From: Leucocoprinus leucothites
Lineage: Eukaryota > Basidiomycota > Agaricomycetes > Agaricales > Agaricaceae
Reading direction: 5' to 3'
Assembly (NCBI GenBank): GCA_013368445.1
Contig: JAACJO010000007.1
Coordinates: 1,302,001-1,366,000 of the forward strand
DNA: 64,000 nt
Under the pieces are notes generated by a model that saw nothing but the letters and a program-made list of their open reading frames with translations, had not been told where the DNA came from and made no database searches. Position numbers and translations under genes: made by a program. Numbering within the stretch: position 1 is the stretch's first letter; every line of letters begins with the position of its first letter. Positions 25,152 through 34,921 of the stretch are shown here, in pieces.

Positions 25152-25957
25152 ATGCCGCCTGCAAAACGTCAAAAGCTCGATCAGCCTGAGCATCTCGAAC
25201 ACGACGATGAGGACGAGAGTATGCACTCAGAGCAGGAGCTCGAGGACGATATTGCCGAGGAAAGCCTGTCAGGCGGCGACGCATCTGAACCAGACACTGA
25301 CGACGCCATTGATGAATTCAAGAAACCAAAATCCAAGAATACATCCAAACGGAAAATTAGAGCAACAGCTCCTTCAAATTTTGGTGCTACACTACAGTCC
25401 CTACTGAACACAAATGCACCATCCACGCTACCGCTTTCACTGAAGCCATCAATTGCACGAAAACACAACGATGAAAAGCTGGAGAAACGAGCGAGAAAAG
25501 TTTTACAGGTGGAGAAAAAGGAGCAAGAGGACAAAGGGCGGATACGGGATGTAATAGGTGGTTGGGGTGGTGAGAGTGAACGAGGGCTGAGAAAAGTTGC
25601 TCAACGCGGTGGTGTGTACTATCTGCTGCTCTATTCACACTCGAGGCTTCCGCTTATATCTCACTTAGTGGTGAAACTTTTCAATGCAATACAACAGTCA
25701 CATACGGCTGCAGCCGCAGCAGAGGAGGAGGCAAAAGCAGGGCGAGGTTCGGGCAAGCCTACGTTAGCTGCACCATCCTTTGGGAAGAAAGGAAAATCAA
25801 AAGGAAAGGACAAAGACAATATCATTGGGAGGGAGAAAGAGCGTACGTCAACTTGTCTCTTCTTTCTCTCCGTACTCTGATGCCCTTTACAGAAGCAGTA
25901 GGAAAGGACGACTTCTTTGATATGATAAAATCTGGCGGCATTGTATCCAGAGGATGA
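25152..25957 (+). CDS. RRP15: Rrp15-family ribosomal RNA processing protein
   Basis: Nucleolar 60S-subunit assembly factor. Starts MPPAKRQKLDQPEHLE and has an acidic Ser/Asp/Glu-rich N terminus. The core has ATAPSNFGATLQSLLNT, a basic helix (KLEKRARKVLQVEKKEQ) and the hallmark LRKVAQRGVVKLFNAIQQ, which is formed only after splicing the intron at GGT-G/GTGTGT (acceptor CACTTAG). A second intron after GREKE leads to QAVGKDDFFDMIKSGGIVSR and TGA at 25955-25957. The conserved FFDMIKSGGIV end supports the model. Length (about 230 residues) fits small fungal Rrp15. Confidence 0.9.
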
Positions 25958-26246
25958 ATATTACTTGGTACCAGGATCACCGTACCCAGGACATCAAGAA
26001 ACACGGAATCTAAAATCTCACCACTCAGTCAGTCAACGGCTCCTTCTCGCTGGTGATTATTGAGCAAGAGGGATTCGCTCCTCATGACACAGTCACGTTG
26101 ATCTCGTCCCTCGGTTTCTCAGCCTCAGGTTTGCCTTAATGAATTCCAATCTTTCTCGAGCGTCTCTCTCACTCTCGAATATCATTCTGAGCTAATTCAT
26201 ATGGTGACGGTAAAAGTACTTGAGGTACTCTCACTCCAAGAATGAC

Positions 26247-29200
26247 TCAAAGCCCCCCGGCCACATCCTCACTAGTACCTTTTCCCTCAGCTCCAGACTC
26301 CAAAATCTGAAAAGCAAAAAACACTCAGTTTCCATTCACCAAGAACTTGATTTAGAACTTACACGTTCCAGGACTCGAGCAACACAATCATAATCAACTT
26401 CCACCTCAGACCTCACCTTTTGTACTTCCTGCAGGACTGGGTCGTCATTAATCGCAGGAGGACGAATATCCAGGATATCCAGGTTTCTGAAGAAATGCAT
26501 AACGTCTTCAGATGTCGACCGCTCCTGAGGGTTGTACCTCCAGCACCCCTCTAGGAAGCATCGCACTCGAGGATCGATTCGACAAGCTACTTCTGCTGAA
26601 GCCAATGTGAGAGGGGTTATGGACCCTTTTGCGATGGCCATGCAAAGCTGATATGTCTTCGAGTACTGAGCAAAGGGGACTTCCCCTGTAAGAACCTTCA
26701 TAGGAGTGAGTCGCATGGTCGGCCTCTCGTCTAAGTAGGTGTACCTCATAGCAGAGACAAGCATATGACCAGATATCACTTTGTGGTGTTGGCCTGGCTG
26801 TCTCGTCTATAACTAACTCTGGGGCTGTCCAGCGTGGAGTACCATTCGATATTTGCGTTGACGTTGAAAGACTTGATGCAATGTGCGAAATACCAAAGTC
26901 CGCAATCACTGCATGGCCGGAGTCTGAAACAAGGACATTGCCCTAAAGAGCCAGAATCAGGTGTTGACGAAAAGACAGGCAACATGTCGCTTACCGCTTT
27001 GAGATCAGCATGGATAATGCCAAAGTCATGTAGATACTGTAGGCCATCGATGACGTCCGACAGCTGGAGAATATGAGTCTATGGGATGCACCAATATTAT
27101 CAGGTAGGTATGCTCACAAGCGGCATCCTGGGAGTATCGGGAAATTTGTCCAAAAAATAGTTCAAATCCCCTTTATCCATCCACTTTGCAACGATACAGA
27201 TTCTTGGAATCTCTGGGTCAGAGAGATAGACACCATAAAACGGGAGTATGTTTGGGTGCGTAAGGTGTGCCATAAGTGCGAGTTCTTTCGCTTGTGTCTG
27301 CAAGAATCAGGTTTCTGGCATATGCGTAACCGTAAGGTGGGCTCACCCGTAGATTCCGCATATTGTCCTGTTGACGATACAAACGAACTGCTTTGACACA
27401 CACAATATGACTTTTGTATGTCCCTTGACAGACATAACCGAATCCCCCTTCGTTAAATGGTTTGGTAAGGTCACACTGTACCTCTTTTAGCTCACAGCCG
27501 GCTGGGAATACTTGGGCTGATTTGGCGAGCATTGAAACGAGTGATAGGATGCGCTTCGTCTCGTTTGCTTTGAATCCGGTCCTTTCATTTAGGAGCTTTG
27601 TTTGCTTTTTTGAGATTTTGGCCACAGTGACTGAGTTGAGCTGGGGACACACCTTGCTCAAGAAATCAAGCACGCATTGCGCCTCTTCTTGGCTGAGATC
27701 TGGGGTAAACAACCTTCCCATCGATTTCGCTTGATCCAAGATGTCGAGCAGGAGGGTACGAGCCAATAAGTGGTCACTAATTTGACATCGTTCTCCTGGA
27801 ATGAGGTCATGACCGGCTTGGATGCTCTCAGGCATAGCTGATAGTGAAGGAGAATTCTGGTCCAGAGACAAAATTGACAGAGGAGGTACATCAGTAACTC
27901 CTCTGGAACCCTCTGTTTGAGAGGCTAATAACTGTGTCCTCTGTTCATCCTCATCTGAGCTCAAGTTATGCCTGATACGTGCCTTATCCTTCCCGTCACT
28001 TGGCGAGGTATTGGTCGTGCCATCCGCTCTTATGCCAAGAGAAAGTGCACTTTTGTCCGGAACGGTAGCTACCGAATCCAATAAAATATCATCCTGGGTG
28101 GTAGGATCTTCCCCTAGCAGAATGTTGGGTTCATCAGTGTAGGTCACAAGAGTTTGGGGCAGTGTCGGTAAATTGTTCAGTCTCCGATAACCGTGAAAAT
28201 GGGTTTGATATATGGGTGTCATGGGAGATGGACGTGTCGAAAAGGTTGTCGTATACCCATTTTTGGTTGCAGATGTTTGGGAGGTTTGCCTTGACAGAGA
28301 TTGCGAACGTGAAATGTTTGCCGATGGTTGTGATTGAGGCTCATATAAACTCGAAGAGCTATTAACTCTGAGGTTCGAATAAACTTGGGGCGAGGGAGGT
28401 GGATTGCTACTATTTCTGCAGGACCTTCGTGAAGACCGTGAACTCGAGCGATGAATGCCCTCCCCCGATCATCCAAATCGGCCTCGTATCCATTTCCCGG
28501 CTCGTATGACTGCTCACCCACAGCTGATGACAAGCTGTGTCTTGACATGGATCTACGCTTCCTCGGGTTGTGAATCATCCCACCGCGAGACAGGGAAGAG
28601 GCCGACCGCTGGAGGTTATGTTCGAAGCTGTCCAGATCAGCGTCGTATCCAGCCGCAACCTCACGAGGCATTTCATTCCTCGTTGAAGATGCACTTCCAT
28701 GTCTCGACCTGAGTTTACGGGAAGTTGAACGAGGGTGCGTGGCGGAGGGAATGGAAGTGGTAGGGCTGAGAGACGGCGGATGTGTGTTTCTAATAAAGAA
28801 TTTCAAAGAACCTTTTGAGTCCCCGTAGTCACGACAAAGCATAAATAGTGCCTCGTCTGAAAGAGCTTCACCCAGATCATGGCCCTTAGGATCTAGCTCA
28901 ATCCGAAAGACAGAGTAATGAGCCTGCTCCTCCGCAGTGAATATGTGTAACTGAAAGGTGCGGGGTCAATCATTATGGAAACAGAGTGGAAAGCTATGGT
29001 GATAATCTTACTTTGGTAAAAATACCTTTTTTGATGTACGCAGAATCCGGAGCACCACCTACATCCAGTGTTAGAAATCTCTCCAAATCCGATGTAACTA
29101 TGACGAGAACTCGTTCTCTAACGACTTGGCTATTCGTTGAGCTCGAACTCGCGAATTCATCAAGGGAAAGTGGTGCGGCCGGCGTGCTCAGAGACTGAGG

Positions 29201-29530
29201 AGATTCCTCGTCTGACAGAATTGCATTCGAAGAGGAGAGCACAGACCAGGTATTTCGATGCTGTGGACTTTCGAGAGAACTCGCAGGGATTGTGGACGGA
29301 TGTGCCTGTGGACCCCTCAAGCCACTGTGGCTCGAATTAAGGGAGTCTGAGTGTCCTTGGTAAGAAAAGGATCCAGAGTCACCATCCGCGACTATGTAGT
29401 CATCGTCGCTGTCTCCGCTGGAGTCCGAGTCCGAGACCCCGGTGACGACCAGGATTCTACCTCGGGTTTGGCCCCAATGCTCGTCGAATACTTTTCGCGC
29501 CCTAGGACGGCCTCGTTCTTCTTCAGTCAT
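26247..29530 (-). CDS. Chimeric kinase: BCK1-like N-terminal domain joined to a TKL-like kinase domain
   Basis: Starts MTEEERGRPRARKVFDEHWG at ATG 29530. The N terminus matches the BCK1-type gene at 34.9 kb: RGRILVVT with a DSD-rich patch, then VLVIVTSDLERFLTLDV, GIFTK/LHIFTAEEQAH, LFMLCRDYGDSKGSLKFFI. The intron between GIFTK and LHIFT (28951-29011) sits where the BCK1 copy has one (35676-35725). A Ser/Pro linker follows. The kinase domain has a Gly loop (NEGGFGYVCQG), Lys in VCVKAV, Glu in AKELALM, HADLKAGNVLV in place of HRD, DFGISH and GTPRWTAPE, so it looks active and TKL-like. Around 28462-28466 the frame shifts by one base in a run of five G; on both sides the protein aligns to the BCK1 linker. 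The stop is at 26336, or at 26247 if a GTAAGT/TTTTCAG intron is used. Confidence 0.75.
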
Positions 29531-30151
29531 ACTGAGTGCTTGTGAGTAGGTAAAGTGACTGGGGCGCCAGGAGCGACCAGATAGGTATTAGATGATGGTG
29601 GAAAAGTGTCGGGAAAATGAGTTCAAGGGCGACATAGAAGTCGATTTTGAGAGGGATTTGGATATGCGTACAAGTCAGTTTTTGAATCTCTGGGTTTTAA
29701 GAGCTGTTGAGTTTGTTACAAGAAGAGTGCTGTGGCACTGCTTCCCCGCAGCCTGTCTGTCTTTTTGGGCGTGATATAATAATAAATTACGTCCATTCAG
29801 TTGTGATGGGGATCGCCGTAATGGCACTGCCTGAATTTTGAAGACGAAGTGGTCATGAATCAAGGACAAGAGAATGGGATAATGGCTGACAATAGTCGGA
29901 ATAGGGAGGTGCGATACTGATGATTTGCCCAAGATGCTTTCCAAGGTGACATTGCTTCAGCTGAGTGCTGGCTTCCAGTTTTCCTGAGTCTTTGAGGCGC
30001 TGAGTACTAAGTCCGTGTAGTGGGTAAGCAGATGTGACTGCAAATTTGAGCAGACGTTGCCATTAGAGTCAGGGTCATGCTAAATAGTATTGCAAGTGCA
30101 GGCAGTCAAGCAAGCAGTGCATCTGGACTGGCAAAGGCAAGCTGTTGTACC
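29531..30151. other. Intergenic
   Basis: About 620 bp upstream of the chimeric kinase. I see no supported gene; the region presumably includes its promoter. Confidence 0.4.
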
Positions 30152-30939
30152 TTAGCTCGGTTGCCTTTTTCGGCCATTCTCCGCCGCTCGAACCGCCGTC
30201 ACCAACAGTTTCGGATTCGCCTCTCCTCCAACGCAGTGCAAGATCATGTCTCCCCTGAGGGTATCAGCTACTGGACCGGAGCCTGCAAAAAAACGCCAGG
30301 TATACGAGCAAACCGAATTTCCAGACAAGCTGTTCTGAAAGATAGGGGTCGGGAGTGTTAAGTTTCGACCTTGAGGAGTTTGGTGGTGTAATTGAGAACT
30401 CCATCAATCTTAGGTACTGTTCTGGACGCATACGCGGATCGCGCCAATATTTCTCAATGATTCTGTTTCCTTCGACTTTTGTCTATTCGCTGTGGGATTC
30501 AAGCGCTCGAGCTCGAACCGCCGGAAATAGAATATCATACCTTATGCTTCAGGCCGAGGATTGCTCTACCGGTTTAGTAAGGAACGATTGCGTGCTATGT
30601 TTTTGTGTGGGCTGTATGCTTGAATCAATTGCACAAGTTCTTACGTTGTTGGCGTCAGAGGCATGGCATCCATCAACTTGTTCGGAAGCTTGAAGTTTTG
30701 AAGGGTTATACTGACTTAGGTAGCTCTGCATAAATACTCAGAGCCTCATTCATAACCTTGGGAATAGCGTCAATCGGTAAGAGCGACCTCGGATGAGGAA
30801 GTCCTCTATAAGTAACTTGCCGAAGACAGTAGGAGCATAGAAGCAGGGCTCTACTGATAGCACTGAGGTACCCGGATCCGGTGAATGATTCAGCAGTTGT
30901 AAGCTTCGCCACAACTTGCCAGAATACAGAGCACGCCAT
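30152..30939 (-). CDS. Unrecognised multi-exon minus-strand gene, splice model uncertain
   Basis: Several exon-like blocks read well on minus: LPHPRSLLPIDAIPKVMNEA with ALSIYAELPK; then LMDAMPLTPTTAILGLKHK, joined across two good introns (donors GTAAGA and GTATGA, acceptors CGGTAG and GAATAG) to TKVEGNRIIEKYWRDPRMRP and YLRLMEFSITPP; and finally GPVADTLRGDMILHC with NPKLLVTAVRAAENGRK, ending TAA at 30152-30154. The two central joins keep frame and give sensible protein. The first join and the one before the last block need introns of about 35 nt or a choice I cannot settle. An alternative start at 31001 in another frame is possible. No family recognised. The start lies only about 118 bp (or 55 bp) from the divergent monooxygenase. 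Confidence 0.33.
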
Positions 30940-31056
30940 CCAAATTCGATTTGAATAGGGCTGTCAACGCAATCGCGGGTTACGTTATACATTCTCCACA
31001 TCTATGCCAGCTTAAAATGATGTACGCGAATCTGCCGAGGGTTGACCAGGTTCTCG

Positions 31057-33101
31057 ATGGTGGCCGCGCTCTCCTTGCCTACACTTGTACTCTCTGCGCT
31101 TTCTTACCTGCTGCCCTGGAACCCGCGTCCTGTAGACCTTGATGTGACACAGGCTGTACCTCAACAAAAGTCTATTGCAATTATAGGAGCCGGGAGTGCT
31201 GGCCTTGCGGCACTCAAGACGGCACTTGACTTATCTGGACAAGACAACCTCAGTTGGAACATTGTGCTCTTTGAAGAACGCGAAGATGTCGGAGGCGTTT
31301 GGTACGTCCTTGCACTACACACACCAGTGTCGAACATTCTATTGACTAACTTCCGCACCCCAACCTCATTCCTTCTCTAATTGTTGTCTTCTGCCATGTT
31401 AATGCCTTGGCTTTAACTTCATATAGGCTTCCAGATTCCAGAACCCCACTTCCATCACCTCCAACCCTCCCTAGGACTCCTCTCTACCCCCGTCTTCGAA
31501 CCAACACGCCTGTACCTTTTATGACATACCCTTCCTTCATGTTTCCACCTGGAACACCTCTTTACCCTCATCACGATCATGTTCTAAAATACCATCAAAC
31601 GTATGCGGATACGCATAATTTGTGGCCTCACATCCGATTTAATCACTCGGTTCTAAATGCCGCGTGGCTTCAAACTGATACTGCCACTTCGACGAAAAGC
31701 GCAAGCGAGGACGAAGTTGCCGCTGTCATTCGCGGACGGAAGTCAATGGGTCAAAGTGTTGGGCCAGGTATTGGGCAGGTACTGAGCAAGGGTCGTTGGA
31801 ATATTACTTTTCAGTATGTTGATTCAATTCGTGTTGACGGCGAAGTCAACAGTAGTACTAATGGTTCCGCCAGGCCTGGAATCGATAACGGCGTGAGGTC
31901 CGAATTCTTTGATCATTTAGTTGTGGCGTCAGGGAATCATCATATCCCTCGAATCATTCATTGGCGAGGAGAAGACGAGTGGCTTGCACATGGTCAAGAT
32001 AGGGAGATCATACACGCTATTTGGTACAGATACCCTGAAGAGTATATTGGGAAGAAGGTTCTAGTTGTGGGTGCTGGTGACAGTGGATCAGATATTGCGA
32101 AGCAAATCATTGAGTTTGCTGATAAGGTGCGACTGGTCTCTGTACGAAGGTGATGACCTCGATTCGGATACTCATTTTATTGTAAAGGTGTACGTCTCGG
32201 TCCGGCACCCAGTACCTCCCATACCAGGGGCTGAGTTACGCGCAGAGATATCCCACTTCTCCGAAGACGCGATACATTTCGTTGATGGAACCATATTGCA
32301 GGACGTTCACATTGTTCTACTCGGAACAGGGTATCAAATTCGTAAACCATTTCTTGAATCAAGCGCTCTGGTCAAGGTCGACCCGATGGCTAACTCGTCA
32401 GCGTTCCGGTCTTCCGACCACCTGACGTCAAACACTAGATACTTATTCCCGCTATACAAGCACATTTTCCCGATTTTGGATAGCTTGCCGATTACGGCTT
32501 TGGCGTTCGTCGGTGTTCCGATGAATATACCTAATTGTCATTCGGATATTGCTCAAAGTTTGTATGCTTTGCACTTGATAAAGGATGGAGATGACGTGTT
32601 GCCGGGAAAGGCGGATTTGTTACGAGAATTAGATGAGCAGGAGGAGGAGGTGAGGAAGAAAGGCTTCGATCCGTATGTTCGAGGGCATAGGTTGCTTTTG
32701 GGGACGGAGAATGATTATCAGGATGATCTTGTGGATTTCTTGAAAAAGAAGGTATGTCTCTGCGTCTATATTTTTTGATGATGCGGTATGGAGAACCCTG
32801 ATTTACTGAAATGAACCCCCTCGCCTTCCTCCACGCTGATGGGTGTGGATCACTAAATTAGGGTCTCATTCGTGATGATGGGCGGCGCTATGTTGAGTCG
32901 TGGAGGCGGGAAGTGCGTGGTTATGATTATCTTCGTAAAGGTTGGTTCAGATTGGAGAAACTTGGTTTGGCTGAGGAGTGGTTACGGGGAGTCGAGACGG
33001 AGGAGGAATGGGTTGATTTCATGAAACGATTGAATGAATGGCAGAGGAATTGGGAGTTGGCAAATAATATAGAATTTAGATTTGACGGATATTTAGAATA
33101 A
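31057..33101 (+). CDS. Flavin-containing monooxygenase-like protein
   Basis: Starts at ATG 31057 (MVAALSLPTLVLSALSYLLP), a hydrophobic N terminus that may be a signal or anchor. The FAD Rossmann motif is IAIIGAGSAGLAALK, followed by the acidic end of the second strand (LFEEREDVGGVW). Exon 2 carries YPSFMFPPGTPLYPHHDHV and the linker HAIWYRYPEEYIGKK. The NADP-binding motif is VLVVGAGDSGSDIAKQI, and IVLLGTGYQIRKPFL is the ATGY-like motif. Introns are at GTT-TG/GTACGT, AAG/GTGCGA and AAG/GTATGT; the last exon ends FRFDGYLE then TAA. The F-x-G part of the family fingerprint is not clear, so substrate class (N- or S-oxygenation, Baeyer-Villiger) is open. Confidence 0.82.
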
Positions 33102-33396
33102 TTGTTTTGTGAAATGAATTATATCTCAACTGAGATCTCATCTCCCCCGCTTCTATCGCTTAGTAGAACGCCTTATCCCTTTTTCACCCCACACGCGTGG
33201 GCTCTGTCTCTTTCAGAAGCATGGGCATAGTTTGACTGACAGAGGCCCACGGTCTAAAATACGTACAGTCATGTGAGCGTGATAATATAAAATTTACCCC
33301 TGAACCGCTGTTAGCGGCTTGCACACGAGCGCCTGCCCTAAACATCATCTTGTGCTCCCTTATATTCCGAACACCACTCGTGAACTTTTTTCTTCA

Positions 33397-34605
33397 ATGG
33401 TTCGTGTCATAGTTCCTTTCCAATTCCGTGGTTATCGCTAACGAAAGTTCTCCTGTATAGCCACCGAATTCGAAGGTCTCAATCAGGAAGGAAGAATGGG
33501 AGAAGCGCCTACGAGAGGTCAAGGTGACGAAAGAGTGAGTTGCGATTTTCCCTTGCGGTCTTTTTATCGGGATGAAACAACATATTGGGAATCTCTCCGA
33601 GGATGAAATACTTCGTTGAAGAGCCAAAAATTGCATGTATTATCTGATCTACCCTCTGTTTTCTTTTCGGCTTCCGCTGGTGACTCGTGTCGAAAGTTCG
33701 GTGCTGACTATGTTCCGATTATCAACAGGGACCTGAATCGGCTGATAATGGATTATCTCGTTATTGAGGGGTACAAGTCGGCTGCGGAAGAGTTTAGCCA
33801 AGAGGCAAGCTTGACACCGCCGGTGGATTTTGAAAGCATTGAGAGCCGCATGGACATACGTGAAGCTCTCCAACGCGGCGATGTCGAAGACGCGATTACG
33901 CGTGTCAATGACCTCAACCCTGAGGTGAGTCATCCGTTCCGTCAAACGGGGGAACACACGAGGACGGAAAGGATTAAAATCTTTCATGCACCACTCTTAA
34001 ACCCCTTCTGGGGGGTTGCTGCTGAGAACATCCAAATCTTCAGTCTTCAACATGATCCTCTCGGCGTGATTCCCCTCACTCTGTTTTTATCTCGGCGCCT
34101 TGGATACAGAGATTGACATCAATTTTGTCTGACAGATACTTGATACAAATCCGGCCCTTTATTTCCGCCTGCAGCAGCAGAAACTGATTGAGTATATACG
34201 TCACGGTAGAATAGCAGAGGCTTTGCGATTCGCGCAGGATGAGCTGGCTCCTCGAGGAGAGGAGAATCCAGAATTTCTTGCTGAGCTTGAGCGGACGATG
34301 GCTCTACTGGCGTTTGACACGGTCGCGAACCCGCCAGCGGCGATTGGGGACCTGTTGTCACCGGCGCAGCGGCTGAAAACCGCAGGGGAGGTAAACGCGG
34401 CGATCCTTGAAAGCCTGAGCCAGGGCAAGGAGGTGAAGCTAGTGGGGCTTTTGAAATTGCTCTGTTGGGGAGACTCACTACTGGAAGAAAAAGCCGAGTT
34501 TCCGAAGGTAAGTGGAGTGCCCGGGTGGATTGAGCTTGACTGAACGTGCTTTTTGTCTAGTTAAACGTGCAGGAGGGGACGCTGGTGGAGAAGGGAAATA
34601 ATTAA
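33397..34605 (+). CDS. GID8: GID8-type LisH-CTLH subunit of the GID/CTLH E3 ligase
   Basis: Five exons: 33397-33399, 33461-33534, 33729-33924, 34136-34507 and 34561-34605, total 690 nt, 229 residues in frame. Exon 1 is the ATG alone, followed directly by a GTTCGT donor. Exon 2 begins PPNSKVSIRKEEWEKRLREV. LisH is DLNRLIMDYLVIEGYKSAAE, CTLH starts IESRMDIREALQRGDVEDAI, and CRA is covered by LYFRLQQQKLIEYIRHGRI, ALRFAQDELAPRGEEN and FLAELERTMALLAFD. In yeast this subunit scaffolds the GID complex that degrades gluconeogenic enzymes on glucose. The stop TAA is at 34603-34605 after LVEKGNN. Confidence 0.92.
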
Positions 34606-34921
34606 TGGAGTAGTTAGATAAATGTGTAATATAGATAACTGCAACGTGGTTCGAATGGATTGTTCTTAGCTAACCTACTTGCCGCTGACTAAGCAGACAA
34701 CCTTGCAACTTCGTTTCTTCTTCTTGTTTTGGCTGCAGTGCGCTCCTGGCCTCCCCAGCCAGTCCTCTTCTCGACGTCGACAGCACTTGGACGACGAACT
34801 CCCTGTCCCAACTCTCCACGACGAGCACAACTTCCGCCCGCCCTGGCCTCTGGCCTTGCCCGCTGTCTGCCTGCCCAGCGCCAACCCCATCCCACCTCCA
34901 CCCTCTGCATCTCCCTCCACC
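34606..34921. other. Intergenic / 5' leader of the MAPKKK gene
   Basis: A C/T-rich stretch lies just upstream of the MAPKKK start at 34922. It stays open in the coding frame from 34679, so a longer N terminus cannot be excluded, but its composition is leader-like. Confidence 0.4.

Noticed and set aside
28219..28842. Separate gene ending HVHLP next to a kinase gene starting at 28222
   Set aside because: The linker aligns to BCK1 on both sides of the G run, so a single gene with one frameshift explains the data better than two genes overlapping by ATGA.
34679..34921. Longer N terminus for the MAPKKK from an upstream start at 34679
   Set aside because: The stretch is pyrimidine-rich leader-like sequence, and the conserved N terminus shared with the paralogue begins just after ATG 34922.
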